Assembly (NCBI GenBank): GCA_945890865.1
Contig: CAMDDB010000011.1
Location: 1 to 64,000, forward strand
DNA: 64,000 bases
From: Flavobacterium psychrophilum
GTDB lineage: Bacteria; Bacteroidota; Bacteroidia; Flavobacteriales; Flavobacteriaceae
Reading direction: 5' to 3'
Shown here: one piece after another, positions 34,769 to 43,526 of the stretch
Position numbering within the stretch: the first letter of the stretch is position 1
Layout: every line of letters begins with the position of its first letter
The notes under the pieces: generated by a model
What the model saw: only the letters and a program-made list of their open reading frames with translations
The model's database searches: none
What the model was told of the DNA's origin: nothing
Made by a program: the position numbers and the translations under genes

Positions 34769-36115
34769 TTATTCGTTGAATTCTAGAGGTTCAGTACTTT
34801 CGTTTTCAGCTCTTTTTAAAACCGCTTCTGGAAGCGATTTTTTGGCTTTAGCCCCCATTTTTTTTAATTTCTCTACACTGGTGATTAAATTGCCCTTGCC
34901 TTCTGTAAGTTTGTTCATGGCGGCGCCATATTCTGTTTTGGCTTCGTCCATTTTTTTACCAATTTTAATTAAATCGCCAACAAATCCTTCAAATTTATCG
35001 TACAATGCTCCCGCTTGACGGGCTATTTCTATAGCATTTTCTTGTTGCTTTTGATTGGTCCACATACTATCAATAGTGCGTAATGTTGCCAAAAGCGTTG
35101 AAGGGGTAACAATCACAATATTTTTTTCAAAAGCCTTGTTGTATAGTGTTGTATCCTCGTTTAACGCCACAGCAAAAGCCGATTCAATAGGAATAAATAA
35201 CAGCACAAAGTCTGGACTTTCCATTTGATATAAATCTTGATAATTTTTATTGCCCAATTGCTCCACATGGCGATGAACAGAATTTACATGTTCTTTTAAA
35301 TGCTGGTTTTTATGTGTTTCATCTTCTTCATTGATGTAGCGTTCATAGGCCGTTAGGGTAACTTTTGAATCGATAATCATTTTCTTTCCATCAGGTAAAT
35401 TGATGATCACATCTGGAAAAACCCGAGTACCATCTTCTTTTGTGTGACTTTGTTGCACAAAATATTCGCGATCTTTTTCCAATCCTGATTTTTCTAAAAC
35501 GCGTTCTAAAACTAATTCTCCCCAATTTCCTTGCATTTTGCTGTCACCTTTTAATGCTTTTGTTAAATTAAGGGTTTCCTTACTCATTTGCTCGTTCATT
35601 TCACGAAGGCCCAAGATTTGTTGACGCAAGGCAGCATGATAATCGATACTTTCTTTGTGAGTATCTTCCACTTTTTTTTCAAAAAGTTGAATACGATCTT
35701 GTAAAGGGGTGAGTATGTTTTTTAGATTTTCTTTGTTCTGTTCGGTAAATTTTACGGTTTTCTCTTCTAAAATTTTATTGGCTAAATTTTCAAATTCTAA
35801 GGTAAATTTTTCTTGAAGCTGTTCTACTTCTTGTTTTTGTTCTTTGTTGCGCTCCCAAAGGTTTTCAAAATCATTTTCTTTTTTTGCCAAATGAATTGCC
35901 AAACTTTCTTTCTCTTTTTGAAGATTCTCCTTTTCTAATGATTGTTGGCGAGTTTGATTTTTAAATTGCTCAATTTGTTCTAAAAGCCCATTAATACGTT
36001 CTTCTAATCCTGATTTATCAGATTGTGAGCGGGCATTAAATAACAATTTACCGAGGAATACTCCAATGGCAAGTGCAAAACTAAAAGTCACTAAAATGAG
36101 GATAGGATAGGTCAT
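34769..36115 (-). CDS. rmuC: DNA recombination protein RmuC
   Basis: This 448-residue protein has an N-terminal transmembrane helix (about residues 3-25) and a long coiled coil (about residues 36-185, rich in Glu, Lys and Gln). The RmuC nuclease-like core contains GNWGELVLERVLEKSGL, DVIINLPDGKKMIIDSKV and LFIPIESAFAVAL. The DSK motif is the conserved PD-(D/E)xK-like active site. RmuC limits inversion of short repeats in E. coli, and its biochemical activity is unproven here. It is divergent from the pseudouridine synthase gene with an 83-nt gap. Confidence 0.94.
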   Translation of the reverse strand: MTYPILILVTFSFALAIGVFLGKLLFNARSQSDKSGLEERINGLLEQIEQFKNQTRQQSLEKENLQKEKESLAIHLAKKENDFENLWERNKEQKQEVEQLQEKFTLEFENLANKILEEKTVKFTEQNKENLKNILTPLQDRIQLFEKKVEDTHKESIDYHAALRQQILGLREMNEQMSKETLNLTKALKGDSKMQGNWGELVLERVLEKSGLEKDREYFVQQSHTKEDGTRVFPDVIINLPDGKKMIIDSKVTLTAYERYINEEDETHKNQHLKEHVNSVHRHVEQLGNKNYQDLYQMESPDFVLLFIPIESAFAVALNEDTTLYNKAFEKNIVIVTPSTLLATLRTIDSMWTNQKQQENAIEIARQAGALYDKFEGFVGDLIKIGKKMDEAKTEYGAAMNKLTEGKGNLITSVEKLKKMGAKAKKSLPEAVLKRAENESTEPLEFNE

Positions 36116-36174
36116 AGAAATGGATATAAAATGTAAAAATACGGAATTAAATCAAACTTCAAATTTGAAAAATG

Positions 36175-36182
36175 TATTTTTG
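36175..36182 (+). promoter_or_regulatory. -7 element of the pseudouridine synthase gene
   Basis: TATTTTTG followed by CA, 16 nt upstream of ATG 36199. Confidence 0.65.
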
Positions 36183-36198
36183 CAGCAAATAGATTAGC

Positions 36199-36765
36199 AT
36201 GCACCACCATTTTCTGATTCACAAGCCTTATGGTTATTTGTCGCAGTTTGTTTACCAACTCAAACGTACTAAAAAATTATTAGGTGAATTATATAAATTT
36301 CCACCAAATACTATGGCAATTGGTCGCTTGGATGAAGACTCTGAGGGATTACTCTTATTGACTACCGATGGAATGATGAGTGAATTAGTACGCAGTAAGA
36401 AAGTTGAAAAAGAATACTATGCGCAAGTAGACGGACTCATTACCGATGCAGCAGTTGATCAATTGAGCGGTGGGGTTGAAATAGGGTTGCATGGAAAAAA
36501 ATACAAAACAAAAAAATGCATCGCGATCCGATTGGAATCAATACCTAAACTTGGGGAACGCGCTAAGAAAATTAGAGACGATCGTCACGGACCTACCTCT
36601 TGGGTTTCTATAACCTTAACGGAAGGGAAATTTCGGCAAGTTCGTAAAATGACTTCTGCAGTTGGTTTTCCTACTTTACGATTGGTTCGTGTGCGGATAG
36701 GTAATATTCATTTGAAAGATTTAAAATCAGGCGATGTAATCGAAGTACCTAATTTTGATGTTTAA
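36199..36765 (+). CDS. RluE/RsuA-family pseudouridine synthase
   Basis: This 188-residue enzyme isomerises uridine in rRNA. It begins HHHFLIHKPYGYLSQF, then carries the catalytic motif GRLDEDSEGLLLLTTDG (Asp near residue 48) and the RsuA-family loop TEGKFRQVRKMTSAVGFPT. There is no N-terminal S4 domain, so it resembles RluE (23S U2457) more than RsuA or RluB. The target position is inferred by similarity only. It ends 1 nt from a convergent ABC ATPase gene with no hairpin between them, an unusually tight convergence. Confidence 0.92.
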   Translation: MHHHFLIHKPYGYLSQFVYQLKRTKKLLGELYKFPPNTMAIGRLDEDSEGLLLLTTDGMMSELVRSKKVEKEYYAQVDGLITDAAVDQLSGGVEIGLHGKKYKTKKCIAIRLESIPKLGERAKKIRDDRHGPTSWVSITLTEGKFRQVRKMTSAVGFPTLRLVRVRIGNIHLKDLKSGDVIEVPNFDV

Positions 36766-36766
36766 T

Positions 36767-37552
36767 CTATTGGATTTTAAATTTTCCTATAGTTGCATCA
36801 AAGGTTAAATGTTTGGAATCAAACAAGGTATTAAAAATTCCAATTTGAATTAAATTGCAGGGTTGGTCTTGTAAAATTTCATTAGAAGTAATCACAATCA
36901 TTTCATCGGCCATTTGAATAGCAAGGTCAATATCGTGTGTGGAATACACAATTGTTTTGCCGGTTTCGTGGGCTAATTTTTGTAATAATTTCAACAAAGC
37001 TGCTTTATGAACAAGATCCAAATGGGTGGTAGGTTCGTCTAAAGCAATTATTGAAGTGTTTTGAGATAATGACCTGGTAATTAATGCTATTTGTAGTTGA
37101 CCATCACTAATTTCATCGTGCTTTTTTTCTATCAAATTTGAAATATCTGTGAGCGCAATCGCTTCTTCAATTTTTTCTTTGTCTTCTTTAGTAAGGGTGC
37201 CTAACCAATTGGTGTAAGGTTGTCTTCCTAATGCAATAATTTCATAGACCGATAAATTACTCGGAGGTAATTTGTCGGTCAATACGATGCTTAATTCTTG
37301 AGCTAATGCTAAAGGTTTATAACTTTGAAGGGGTTTATTGAGTAGCGTGATTTCACCGTGTAATGGAGGAATAATTCCAGTTATTGTTTTTAACAACGTA
37401 GATTTACCGATACCATTTTCTCCCACCAAAGCGATTAATTTACCCTTTGAAAGTGCTAAATTAATGTCTTGGGCAATAACTTTTGTCCCCGATTTGGTTT
37501 TGTAGCCAATGGAAAGTGCCTTTGTTTGTATGGTATAAATTGGATGGCTCAT
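36767..37552 (-). CDS. ABC transporter ATPase (iron-siderophore/cobalamin type, BtuD/FecE)
   Basis: This 261-residue ATPase drives an FecCD/BtuC importer. Walker A is GENGIGKST (about residue 43), the Q-loop lies in LSIVLTDKLP, the ABC signature is ISDGQLQIALITRSL (IS in place of LSGGQ's LS), Walker B is IIALDEPTTHLD, and STHDID carries the switch His. It sits directly 4 nt after the permease, and the binding protein is upstream, so the three form a complete importer. Together with a riboswitch-controlled TonB receptor on the opposite strand it is most likely a cobalamin importer, but iron-siderophore transport is an alternative. Confidence 0.9.
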   Translation of the reverse strand: MSHPIYTIQTKALSIGYKTKSGTKVIAQDINLALSKGKLIALVGENGIGKSTLLKTITGIIPPLHGEITLLNKPLQSYKPLALAQELSIVLTDKLPPSNLSVYEIIALGRQPYTNWLGTLTKEDKEKIEEAIALTDISNLIEKKHDEISDGQLQIALITRSLSQNTSIIALDEPTTHLDLVHKAALLKLLQKLAHETGKTIVYSTHDIDLAIQMADEMIVITSNEILQDQPCNLIQIGIFNTLFDSKHLTFDATIGKFKIQ

Positions 37553-37556
37553 GAGA

Positions 37557-38582
37557 TTAATATCGTTTCTTTCTAACTAACAACCAGATAACTACTGGTG
37601 CTCCCATAACAGAAGTAATAGCGTTTATTGGCAAGGTAATGTCATTACCAGGAACTTGTGCTATGGTATCACAGCACAACATAACAATTGCTCCCATTAG
37701 TAGAGTGCTCCAAAATAGCACAAAATGATTACTGGTTTGAAACAATAATTTTGCGATGTGTGGAACCGCTAGGCCAATAAAAGCTATTGGTCCGGCAAAA
37801 GCAGTAATGCTACCCGCTAAAATGCTAGTGGCAATGATTATGATAAAGCGTGTTTTTTTATAATTAATTCCAATACTTTGTGCATATTTTTCTCCTAGTA
37901 ATAAAGCATTTAAGGGTTTGATAACCATAAAACTAATTCCAATTCCAATTCCAACAAATAGAGTTAATAGCGAGATTTCATTCCAAGATAAATTTGAAAT
38001 GCTTCCCATAGACCAAAAGGTAAATTTTTGTAATTTTTCGGCCGAAGTAAAATAAGATAACACGGAAACAATGGCACTCGTAAAACTACCAAACATGAGT
38101 CCAACAATTAATATTGCCATAGTGTCTTTTAATTGTTGTGATACCAATAAAACAGCTAGTAAAACAAAAAAACTACCTAAACTGGAGGCAATTACGAGGC
38201 CATAATTAGATAAAAAGAATGTAGCTATAGAGCTTGGTAAAAAACCCGTTCCTAAAATAATGAACGCCACTCCTAAGCTTGCCCCTGAACTTAAGCCCAA
38301 AACATAGGGACCTGCCAAAGGATTTCGAAATAAAGTTTGCATCAATAAACCACTAATCGATAGTCCGATACCTACTAATACTGCCGTAATCGCTTTTGGA
38401 ATTCTAAAATTCCAAAGGATAATTTCCCAGCTTTCCTTGATCATGGGTTTAGCAAACAAACCATTTGCAATTTCTTTCAATGGAATAGCGACCGAACCCA
38501 AACTTACGTTAACCAAAAACAGAAATACCATTGCAATAAGCAACAGTAAAAAAAGAAAGGTTTGTTTTTTAGTAAACGACAT
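37557..38582 (-). CDS. ABC transporter permease (FecCD/BtuC family)
   Basis: This 341-residue integral membrane protein of the FecCD family has the usual ten helices. Key motifs are FRIPKAITAVLVGIGLSISG near residue 51, NPLAGPYVLGLSSGASLG near 87, and AFAGPIAFIGLAVPHIAKLL near 265, the last being the coupling helix contacting the ATPase. Length is standard. It is 4 nt upstream of the ATPase and 38 nt downstream of the binding-protein gene. The homodimeric permease imports a metal chelate or cobalamin from the periplasm. Confidence 0.93.
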   Translation of the reverse strand: MSFTKKQTFLFLLLLIAMVFLFLVNVSLGSVAIPLKEIANGLFAKPMIKESWEIILWNFRIPKAITAVLVGIGLSISGLLMQTLFRNPLAGPYVLGLSSGASLGVAFIILGTGFLPSSIATFFLSNYGLVIASSLGSFFVLLAVLLVSQQLKDTMAILIVGLMFGSFTSAIVSVLSYFTSAEKLQKFTFWSMGSISNLSWNEISLLTLFVGIGIGISFMVIKPLNALLLGEKYAQSIGINYKKTRFIIIIATSILAGSITAFAGPIAFIGLAVPHIAKLLFQTSNHFVLFWSTLLMGAIVMLCCDTIAQVPGNDITLPINAITSVMGAPVVIWLLVRKKRY

Positions 38583-38620
38583 GAATATAAATTTTGGCTA
38601 AATTACATTTTTTGTTTCAT

Positions 38621-39751
38621 TTATTTTAACCGCTCAAAAAACACCAATTGATGATTCGGTAGTGCTTCGGGATGTAAAATCTTAACAATATCTTTCAAAA
38701 CTAAATCGGGTCTGTTTTGTGCTTGTTCATAATAAATTATACCGCCTGTTTTTCCTTTTTTGGTACTAAAAGAGTACACATTTTTACGTTGAACGGCAGT
38801 AAAATGTATGTAATTCTTATTGTTATCCAAAATTTCCTGAATCGAAGTAAATTGCCCGGGTCCGATCCAAAAATCGGCATTTTGAGCAGTCTCTAGTACG
38901 CTTTCAAAGGATAAGGCTAAGCTGCCGGTTCCTTTATAATCTTTCCATAAATAATTGCCATTAGCTTCTTTTAAAAAATAGGCAGCCCAACTATCGCCTT
39001 GAGGTAGAAACCATTGGTCCTCATAGATAGCGCCTGCAAAAATAGTGGGTTGCAATTTTGTGGTTTTTGCTAAGTCTAACACCAAATTATATTCTTTTTC
39101 AATTGAATTGAAGAGTTCGTCGGCTTTTTCATCTAAATCATATAGCGCGCCAAAAAATTTAAGCCATTCGGCTTTTCCCAAAGGTGTTTTTTCCGTCCAA
39201 TCGCCGTTAAAGATGATTTTTTGCCCGTTTTTTTCTAAATTTTTATATGTTTTTAATTCACCATCTACACTAAATCCTACAATAACATCGGGTTGAATGT
39301 CTAGTATAACTTCGGTATTTAAACTTTGATTTGCTCCTAAATCTCTAACTTTTCCAGCATCGATTAGTGCTCTTGTTTTTTCTGATGAAATGTATTGTGT
39401 GCTTGGAAAACCAATTAATGTATTTTCTACACCTAATGATTCTAAAGCTGGAATATGGGTGGTTGAGGTTACAATTACTTTCTTAATGGGCACTTCAATT
39501 GCAGTAAATTGTTGTAGACTATCTGGAATTTGAACACCTTTTTTGTGAAGTACATAGGTGTAATTTTCTGTGGCACTAGGATAAGTATTGGTAACTTTAA
39601 CAACCGAATAATCATCATATTTTTTAAGACTAAATCCTTTTGCGTAATGGATGCTATTTTTAATAGTTGCAGTTAAACTTTCAGAATTTTCTATATTTCT
39701 ACATTGGGTTAAACCCAAAAAAAATAAGACTAAAATGGAATATTGACGCAT
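38621..39751 (-). CDS. ABC transporter substrate-binding lipoprotein (BtuF-like)
   Basis: This 376-residue lipoprotein has leader ILVLFFLGLTQC (lipobox, Cys17). The periplasmic-binding fold of the helical-backbone type has VIVTSTTHIPALESLGVENT near residue 100 and VILDIQPDVIVGF. The body is longer than E. coli BtuF (266 residues) by an N-terminal part of about 80 residues with several Tyr-rich strands. It is chosen to start at ATG 39751 (MRQYSIL), 15 nt from a TACTTTTG element. As first gene of the importer operon it would capture substrate delivered by the TonB receptor encoded divergently at 40311. Confidence 0.9.
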   Translation of the reverse strand: MRQYSILVLFFLGLTQCRNIENSESLTATIKNSIHYAKGFSLKKYDDYSVVKVTNTYPSATENYTYVLHKKGVQIPDSLQQFTAIEVPIKKVIVTSTTHIPALESLGVENTLIGFPSTQYISSEKTRALIDAGKVRDLGANQSLNTEVILDIQPDVIVGFSVDGELKTYKNLEKNGQKIIFNGDWTEKTPLGKAEWLKFFGALYDLDEKADELFNSIEKEYNLVLDLAKTTKLQPTIFAGAIYEDQWFLPQGDSWAAYFLKEANGNYLWKDYKGTGSLALSFESVLETAQNADFWIGPGQFTSIQEILDNNKNYIHFTAVQRKNVYSFSTKKGKTGGIIYYEQAQNRPDLVLKDIVKILHPEALPNHQLVFFERLK

Positions 39752-39766
39752 GAAAGATAATTTTAG

Positions 39767-39774
39767 CAAAAGTA
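39767..39774 (-). promoter_or_regulatory. -7 element of the btuF-C-D-like operon
   Basis: TACTTTTG on the minus strand, 15 nt upstream of ATG 39751. No riboswitch is visible on this side. Confidence 0.6.
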
Positions 39775-39872
39775 ATCTTTTATTTTTTTTGTCATCGATT
39801 ATAAAGATAAAATTGGATTTTCGTTGTGAAATTTTATACTCTAAATAAGCCAAATAGATTGCGCTAATCTTT

Positions 39873-39880
39873 TATATTTG
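39873..39880 (+). promoter_or_regulatory. -7 element of the 35-residue ORF
   Basis: TATATTTG, ending 10 nt before the ATG at 39891. The transcript could also read into the riboswitch. Confidence 0.65.
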
Positions 39881-39890
39881 TCAAAAAAAA

Positions 39891-39998
39891 ATGAGAACAG
39901 ATTCAAATGAGTTCATTTATGCCGTGGCCACAATCATAATTGCACATTTTGTAATTGGATTTATATGGTTATGGCGAAAAATGAATAAGAAGAAATAA
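39891..39998 (+). CDS. small single-pass membrane protein (35 residues)
   Basis: The frame encodes 35 residues, starting MRTDSNEFIYAVATIII. One predicted helix (about residues 9-28, ending in IGFIWLWRKM) is followed by a lysine tail (RKMNKKK), a plausible N-out topology. A TATATTTG promoter is only 10 nt upstream. It is the only sequence between the importer operon and the cobalamin riboswitch. Small size and hydrophobicity make it easy to miss in annotation. Function unknown; possibly an accessory of the importer, but that is a guess from position. Confidence 0.5.
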   Translation: MRTDSNEFIYAVATIIIAHFVIGFIWLWRKMNKKK

Positions 39999-40082
39999 TT
40001 ATTTGGCTATAAAGTATAAAAAAATAGCTACTTTTGTCGTTGAATTTTGGTTGTTGTTTCTGATTTTTTCAAAACACCATTA

Positions 40083-40216
40083 AAAGGGAATTAGGTGTAA
40101 GACCTAAGCTGTACCCGCAACTGTAAGCTACAAAGCTTGTTATTATCTACATTACCATTGTTCGCCCTAGCGAATGAGAAGGTTGATAACAAGACGCAAG
40201 CCAGGAGACCTGCCTA
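40083..40216 (+). promoter_or_regulatory. cobalamin riboswitch
   Basis: A classical cobalamin aptamer is readable. AGGGAA opens it at about 40085-40090. The hairpin TAGGTGTAAGACCTA follows, then the conserved core CTGTACCCGCAACTGTAAGC, a variable arm, and the B12 box AAGCCAGGAGACCTGCC at 40198-40214. Downstream, an 8-bp hairpin CAAACTTT/AAAGTTTG (40230-40253) and ATGGG/CCCAT pairs (40257-40283) could form the expression platform. High cobalamin is expected to switch off the TonB receptor gene at 40311. Confidence 0.95.
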
Positions 40217-40310
40217 ATTCATTGAGTAACAAACTTTCGGGAAAAAAAGTTTGAGTATGGGTAATTCTGTGCTTTTCTCCCATTTATATTAAATTTTACT
40301 AACCTTAAAA

Positions 40311-42245
40311 ATGAACAAAAAGTTTATTGGTATAAGTGTATGTGCATTGGCTACTGCTTTTGCATATGCTCAAGAATCTGATACGTTAAAAGTAAATAAT
40401 TTAAAAGAAATGGTTGTGTCCGACACAAAATTTGCTCAAAGTAGAGAAAAATCGGGAAAAATTATTGAAGTGATTGCGGCTCAAGATTTAGAACAAAAAA
40501 AAGGGCAAAATTTGGCAAACGTTTTAAGTCAGATTGCAGGGGTAGAGATTAATGGAAACCAATCGTTTGCAGGAAAAAATTTAGGATATTATATACGTGG
40601 AGGACGAAATCGTCAGACGGCTATCTACATTGATGGAGTGCCTGTCACCGATGCGTCAGGTATAAATTTAGAATATGACTTACGACTCATTTCAATTGAT
40701 CAAATAGAAAAAATTGAGGTGATGAAAGGTGCTTCGAGCACGCTTTACGGTTCGGGAGCAGCTACAGGGGTAATCAATATTACTTTAAAGAAATCAGCAA
40801 AATCTGCCTTTGCTGGATCTGCCTATACAATATTGGGGACACAAAATACAGCTACTACTTCAAAAACGAGTGCACAAGATTTGAGTCAAGGTTTTATCCT
40901 TAATGGAACAGTTGATAAAGTATCCTATATGACGTCGTTAAATAGCAATAACACAAATGGAATGTCTGAGGCCGCCGGTGAAAACTTCGAAGAAGACTAT
41001 TTTTCAAGGGTCAACGTATTGCAGAAAATTGGAATTAAAGCCAATGAAAATTTAAGTTTTGAAATTTTCGGGAATTATGACCGCATTAAGAACACTTTTG
41101 ATAATTCTTTTGATGGTAGTATTGCCAATTCAGATGATGTGAACAATACAAGTCTTTCAGAACAATATAGAATAGGTTTTTTGCCAAAGTATTGCTATAG
41201 GAATGGCGAATTTGCCATAAATGCCGGAGCTTCAACCATAGATAGAAAACTGAAAATGACAAACACATGGGCCAATACAATAGATGCCTATAATTATTCA
41301 GGACGAACCATTTCTATGGACGCTTTTAATAAGTATACTTTTACCAATTATTTATTTATTGTCGTAGGTACACAGTATCAATATTTTGATATGACACAAA
41401 AAGATGCCTTTACGAATGTATCCAAAAAAGGGGCAAAGTTTAATTTAATGGATCCCTATGCAACGGTAGTTTATAATTCAGCATTTGGTTTGAATCTCAA
41501 TTTAGGTGCTCGATTTAATATTCATAGCGAATATGGTAATCAAGTGGTTTATAATTTCAATCCAAGTTATTCTTTTGCAAATACACCATTAAAAGTAATG
41601 GCTTCTTACAGTACCGCTTTTATTACTCCAAGTTTATACCAATTGTATGGTCCCTATGGGAATTTGGCTTTAACTCCAGAGAAAAATGCAACGGCAGAAA
41701 TTGGTTTTGAAACACAATTTTTAGATAAGCAAATACGGATAAATGCAGTTGGTTTTTACAGAGGAGAAGAAAATACGTTTGGTTTTTTCTTTGATGAAGC
41801 GACTTTTGAATCGTATTATGTTAATAATGGTTTTAATACTAACAAAGGGATAGAGACTACTGTTCGTTATCAATTATCTAAAAAAATAAATTGTGTTGGA
41901 AATTACACTTTTACCCAAGTTGAAAAATCACTAAACCGATTAATTCCAAAGCACAAAGTGAACCTAGAGGCAAATTATAAATTCAAAAAAGGTACTTTAG
42001 GATGGCAATATCAGTTTGTTGACCAAAGAAAAGATGCCTATTATGATGCTATTGTTTGGACCACTCAAGTTAAAAATTTATCAGCTTACCAGCTCATGAA
42101 TACCACTTTTACGTTTGAGTTACTCCCTAAACGGTTAAATATTTTTGGGGCGATTAGTAATGTTTTGAACGAATCGTTTCAAGAAGTAACAGGATACAAC
42201 TCGCGCGGTAGAAATTATAGATTAGGAATTAACTTTCTATTTTAA
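40311..42245 (+). CDS. btuB: TonB-dependent cobalamin receptor (BtuB-like)
   Basis: This 644-residue outer-membrane receptor has a signal peptide (about residues 1-20, ending AYAQ), a short TonB-box region (KEMVVSD), and a plug domain. The plug holds QKKGQNLANVLSQIAGVEI and the YIRGGRNRQTAIYIDGVPVT motif. The rest is a 22-strand barrel with aromatic-alternating strands, ending GINFLF with a terminal Phe. It is smaller than SusC-type receptors and similar in length to BtuB. Its position directly under a cobalamin riboswitch identifies the substrate as cobalamin or another corrinoid. It is divergent from the importer operon. Confidence 0.93.
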   Translation: MNKKFIGISVCALATAFAYAQESDTLKVNNLKEMVVSDTKFAQSREKSGKIIEVIAAQDLEQKKGQNLANVLSQIAGVEINGNQSFAGKNLGYYIRGGRNRQTAIYIDGVPVTDASGINLEYDLRLISIDQIEKIEVMKGASSTLYGSGAATGVINITLKKSAKSAFAGSAYTILGTQNTATTSKTSAQDLSQGFILNGTVDKVSYMTSLNSNNTNGMSEAAGENFEEDYFSRVNVLQKIGIKANENLSFEIFGNYDRIKNTFDNSFDGSIANSDDVNNTSLSEQYRIGFLPKYCYRNGEFAINAGASTIDRKLKMTNTWANTIDAYNYSGRTISMDAFNKYTFTNYLFIVVGTQYQYFDMTQKDAFTNVSKKGAKFNLMDPYATVVYNSAFGLNLNLGARFNIHSEYGNQVVYNFNPSYSFANTPLKVMASYSTAFITPSLYQLYGPYGNLALTPEKNATAEIGFETQFLDKQIRINAVGFYRGEENTFGFFFDEATFESYYVNNGFNTNKGIETTVRYQLSKKINCVGNYTFTQVEKSLNRLIPKHKVNLEANYKFKKGTLGWQYQFVDQRKDAYYDAIVWTTQVKNLSAYQLMNTTFTFELLPKRLNIFGAISNVLNESFQEVTGYNSRGRNYRLGINFLF

Positions 42246-42267
42246 GGAGCCCTTAATTATTCAATAT

Positions 42268-42303
42268 AAAAAGGTTTTGGTTTATAAATATCAAAACCTT
42301 TTT
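42268..42303 (+). terminator. terminator after btuB
   Basis: A 12-bp stem AAAAAGGTTTTG / CAAAACCTTTTT with a 12-nt loop, 22 nt after the stop. Confidence 0.85.
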
Positions 42304-42439
42304 CATTATTTGTAACAAAATTGATTTAAATTCGTCTCTACATATATCAGTTGGTTACTTTGAGAGGCATAAAAGCGCAATTTGATCAAAAACGTCCGTT
42401 ACAAACAACATAAAATAATAATATTTAAATATTAAAATC

Positions 42440-42967
42440 ATGAAAAAAATAGTAGTCGTTATCGCATTTTTATTAGCATCAACCTTTTCATTTGCCCAAA
42501 GTGCTTTTGATAAATTTGAAGATAAAGAAGGAGTAGCATCGGTAGTTGTCAACAAAAAGATGTTTGAGATGATGAGTAAAGTAAAAGCAGATTCCAAAGA
42601 CAAGGATACACAACTCTATTTAAATTTATTGAAAAAATTAGAAAATTTAAAAGTTTTTACTACTTCAAGCCCAAAAGTAGGAGCAGATATGAAAACAACA
42701 GTAAATGGTTACTTATTGTCCAATCCATTAGTTGAATTGATGCGTATGAACAATGAAGGTAAAAATGTTAAAATTTATATTAAAACAGGGGCTAACGAAA
42801 AAATAGTTAATGAATTATTGATGTTTGTTGAGGGAGCAAACTTGAAAGATGCCAACACAATTTTATTATCGATAACAGGGAATTTTAGTTTAGATGAAAT
42901 TGCGGTATTGACAGAAAAGATGAATTTGCCTGGAGGCGATGATTTAAAAAAGGCTTCAAAAAAATAA
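42440..42967 (+). CDS. DUF4252 protein, exported
   Basis: This 175-residue protein has a signal peptide ending STFSFAQ, then AFDKFEDKEGVASVVVNKKM, the DUF4252 opening. The LFTTSSPKV-like strand and the closing helical pair follow. It is without a lipobox Cys. The next gene, 3 nt downstream, is a second DUF4252 member as lipoprotein. In other flavobacteria such a pair commonly follows a sigma-70-type gene (recalled, not seen here). Function unknown. Confidence 0.82.
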   Translation: MKKIVVVIAFLLASTFSFAQSAFDKFEDKEGVASVVVNKKMFEMMSKVKADSKDKDTQLYLNLLKKLENLKVFTTSSPKVGADMKTTVNGYLLSNPLVELMRMNNEGKNVKIYIKTGANEKIVNELLMFVEGANLKDANTILLSITGNFSLDEIAVLTEKMNLPGGDDLKKASKK

Positions 42968-42970
42968 AAA

Positions 42971-43504
42971 ATGAACAAATCGATAGTCCTTTTTATGAGT
43001 ATCATTTTTGTATGTAGTTGTGAAACCAAGCCAACGTTACAAAAATATTTTGTAAAAAATACAGAATCGGCTGATTTTGTAGCAGTAGATATTGCGCCAA
43101 GTGTAATTAATATTGATAAAGCAAAATTGACCCTTGACGAAAAAGCCGCCTTAGCTTCTTTTGATAAAATGAATATTTTAGCTTATAAAACCGATTCAAC
43201 ACATATTGAGAAATATGATCAGGAAATAAAAGAAGTAAAATTGTTATTGAAAAATCAAAACTACCAACAATTAATGAAAGTAGGATCTGGATCTGATGGT
43301 GCTGTGATCTATTTTTTAGGAGATGCTACACATATCGATGAATTTGTAGTTTTGGCTAGTAAAAAAGAAAATGGTTTTGCGGTAGTTCGAGTCCTTGGAG
43401 ATAACATGAGTCCAACCCATATAATGAACATGATGCAATTGCTTAGGAAAACGGATATGAAATTAGACCAACTGAAGCCTTTGCAGGAATTAATGAAAAA
43501 ATAA
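42971..43504 (+). CDS. DUF4252 lipoprotein
   Basis: This is a 177-residue lipoprotein with leader SIVLFMSIIFVCSC (lipobox, Cys17). The body has FDKMNILAYKTDSTHIEKYD and FLGDATHIDEFVVLASKKEN, matching the fold of its neighbour (DUF4252). Both genes are in one transcript with a 3-nt gap. It ends at the bidirectional terminator shared with crtZ. Function unknown; surface or periplasmic location is inferred from the lipobox. Confidence 0.8.
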   Translation: MNKSIVLFMSIIFVCSCETKPTLQKYFVKNTESADFVAVDIAPSVINIDKAKLTLDEKAALASFDKMNILAYKTDSTHIEKYDQEIKEVKLLLKNQNYQQLMKVGSGSDGAVIYFLGDATHIDEFVVLASKKENGFAVVRVLGDNMSPTHIMNMMQLLRKTDMKLDQLKPLQELMKK

Positions 43505-43526
43505 AAATCCCTAAAAGGGATTTTTA
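43501..43526. terminator. bidirectional terminator between DUF4252 and crtZ
   Basis: ATAAAAATCCCT / AGGGATTTTTAT is a perfect 12-bp stem with a minimal AA loop (43513-43514), overlapping the stop codons of both convergent genes. Confidence 0.85.

Noticed and set aside
42355-42603. Minus-strand frame over the DUF4252 gene
   Set aside because: Antisense shadow. The hydrophobic run mirrors the signal peptide region of the real gene.
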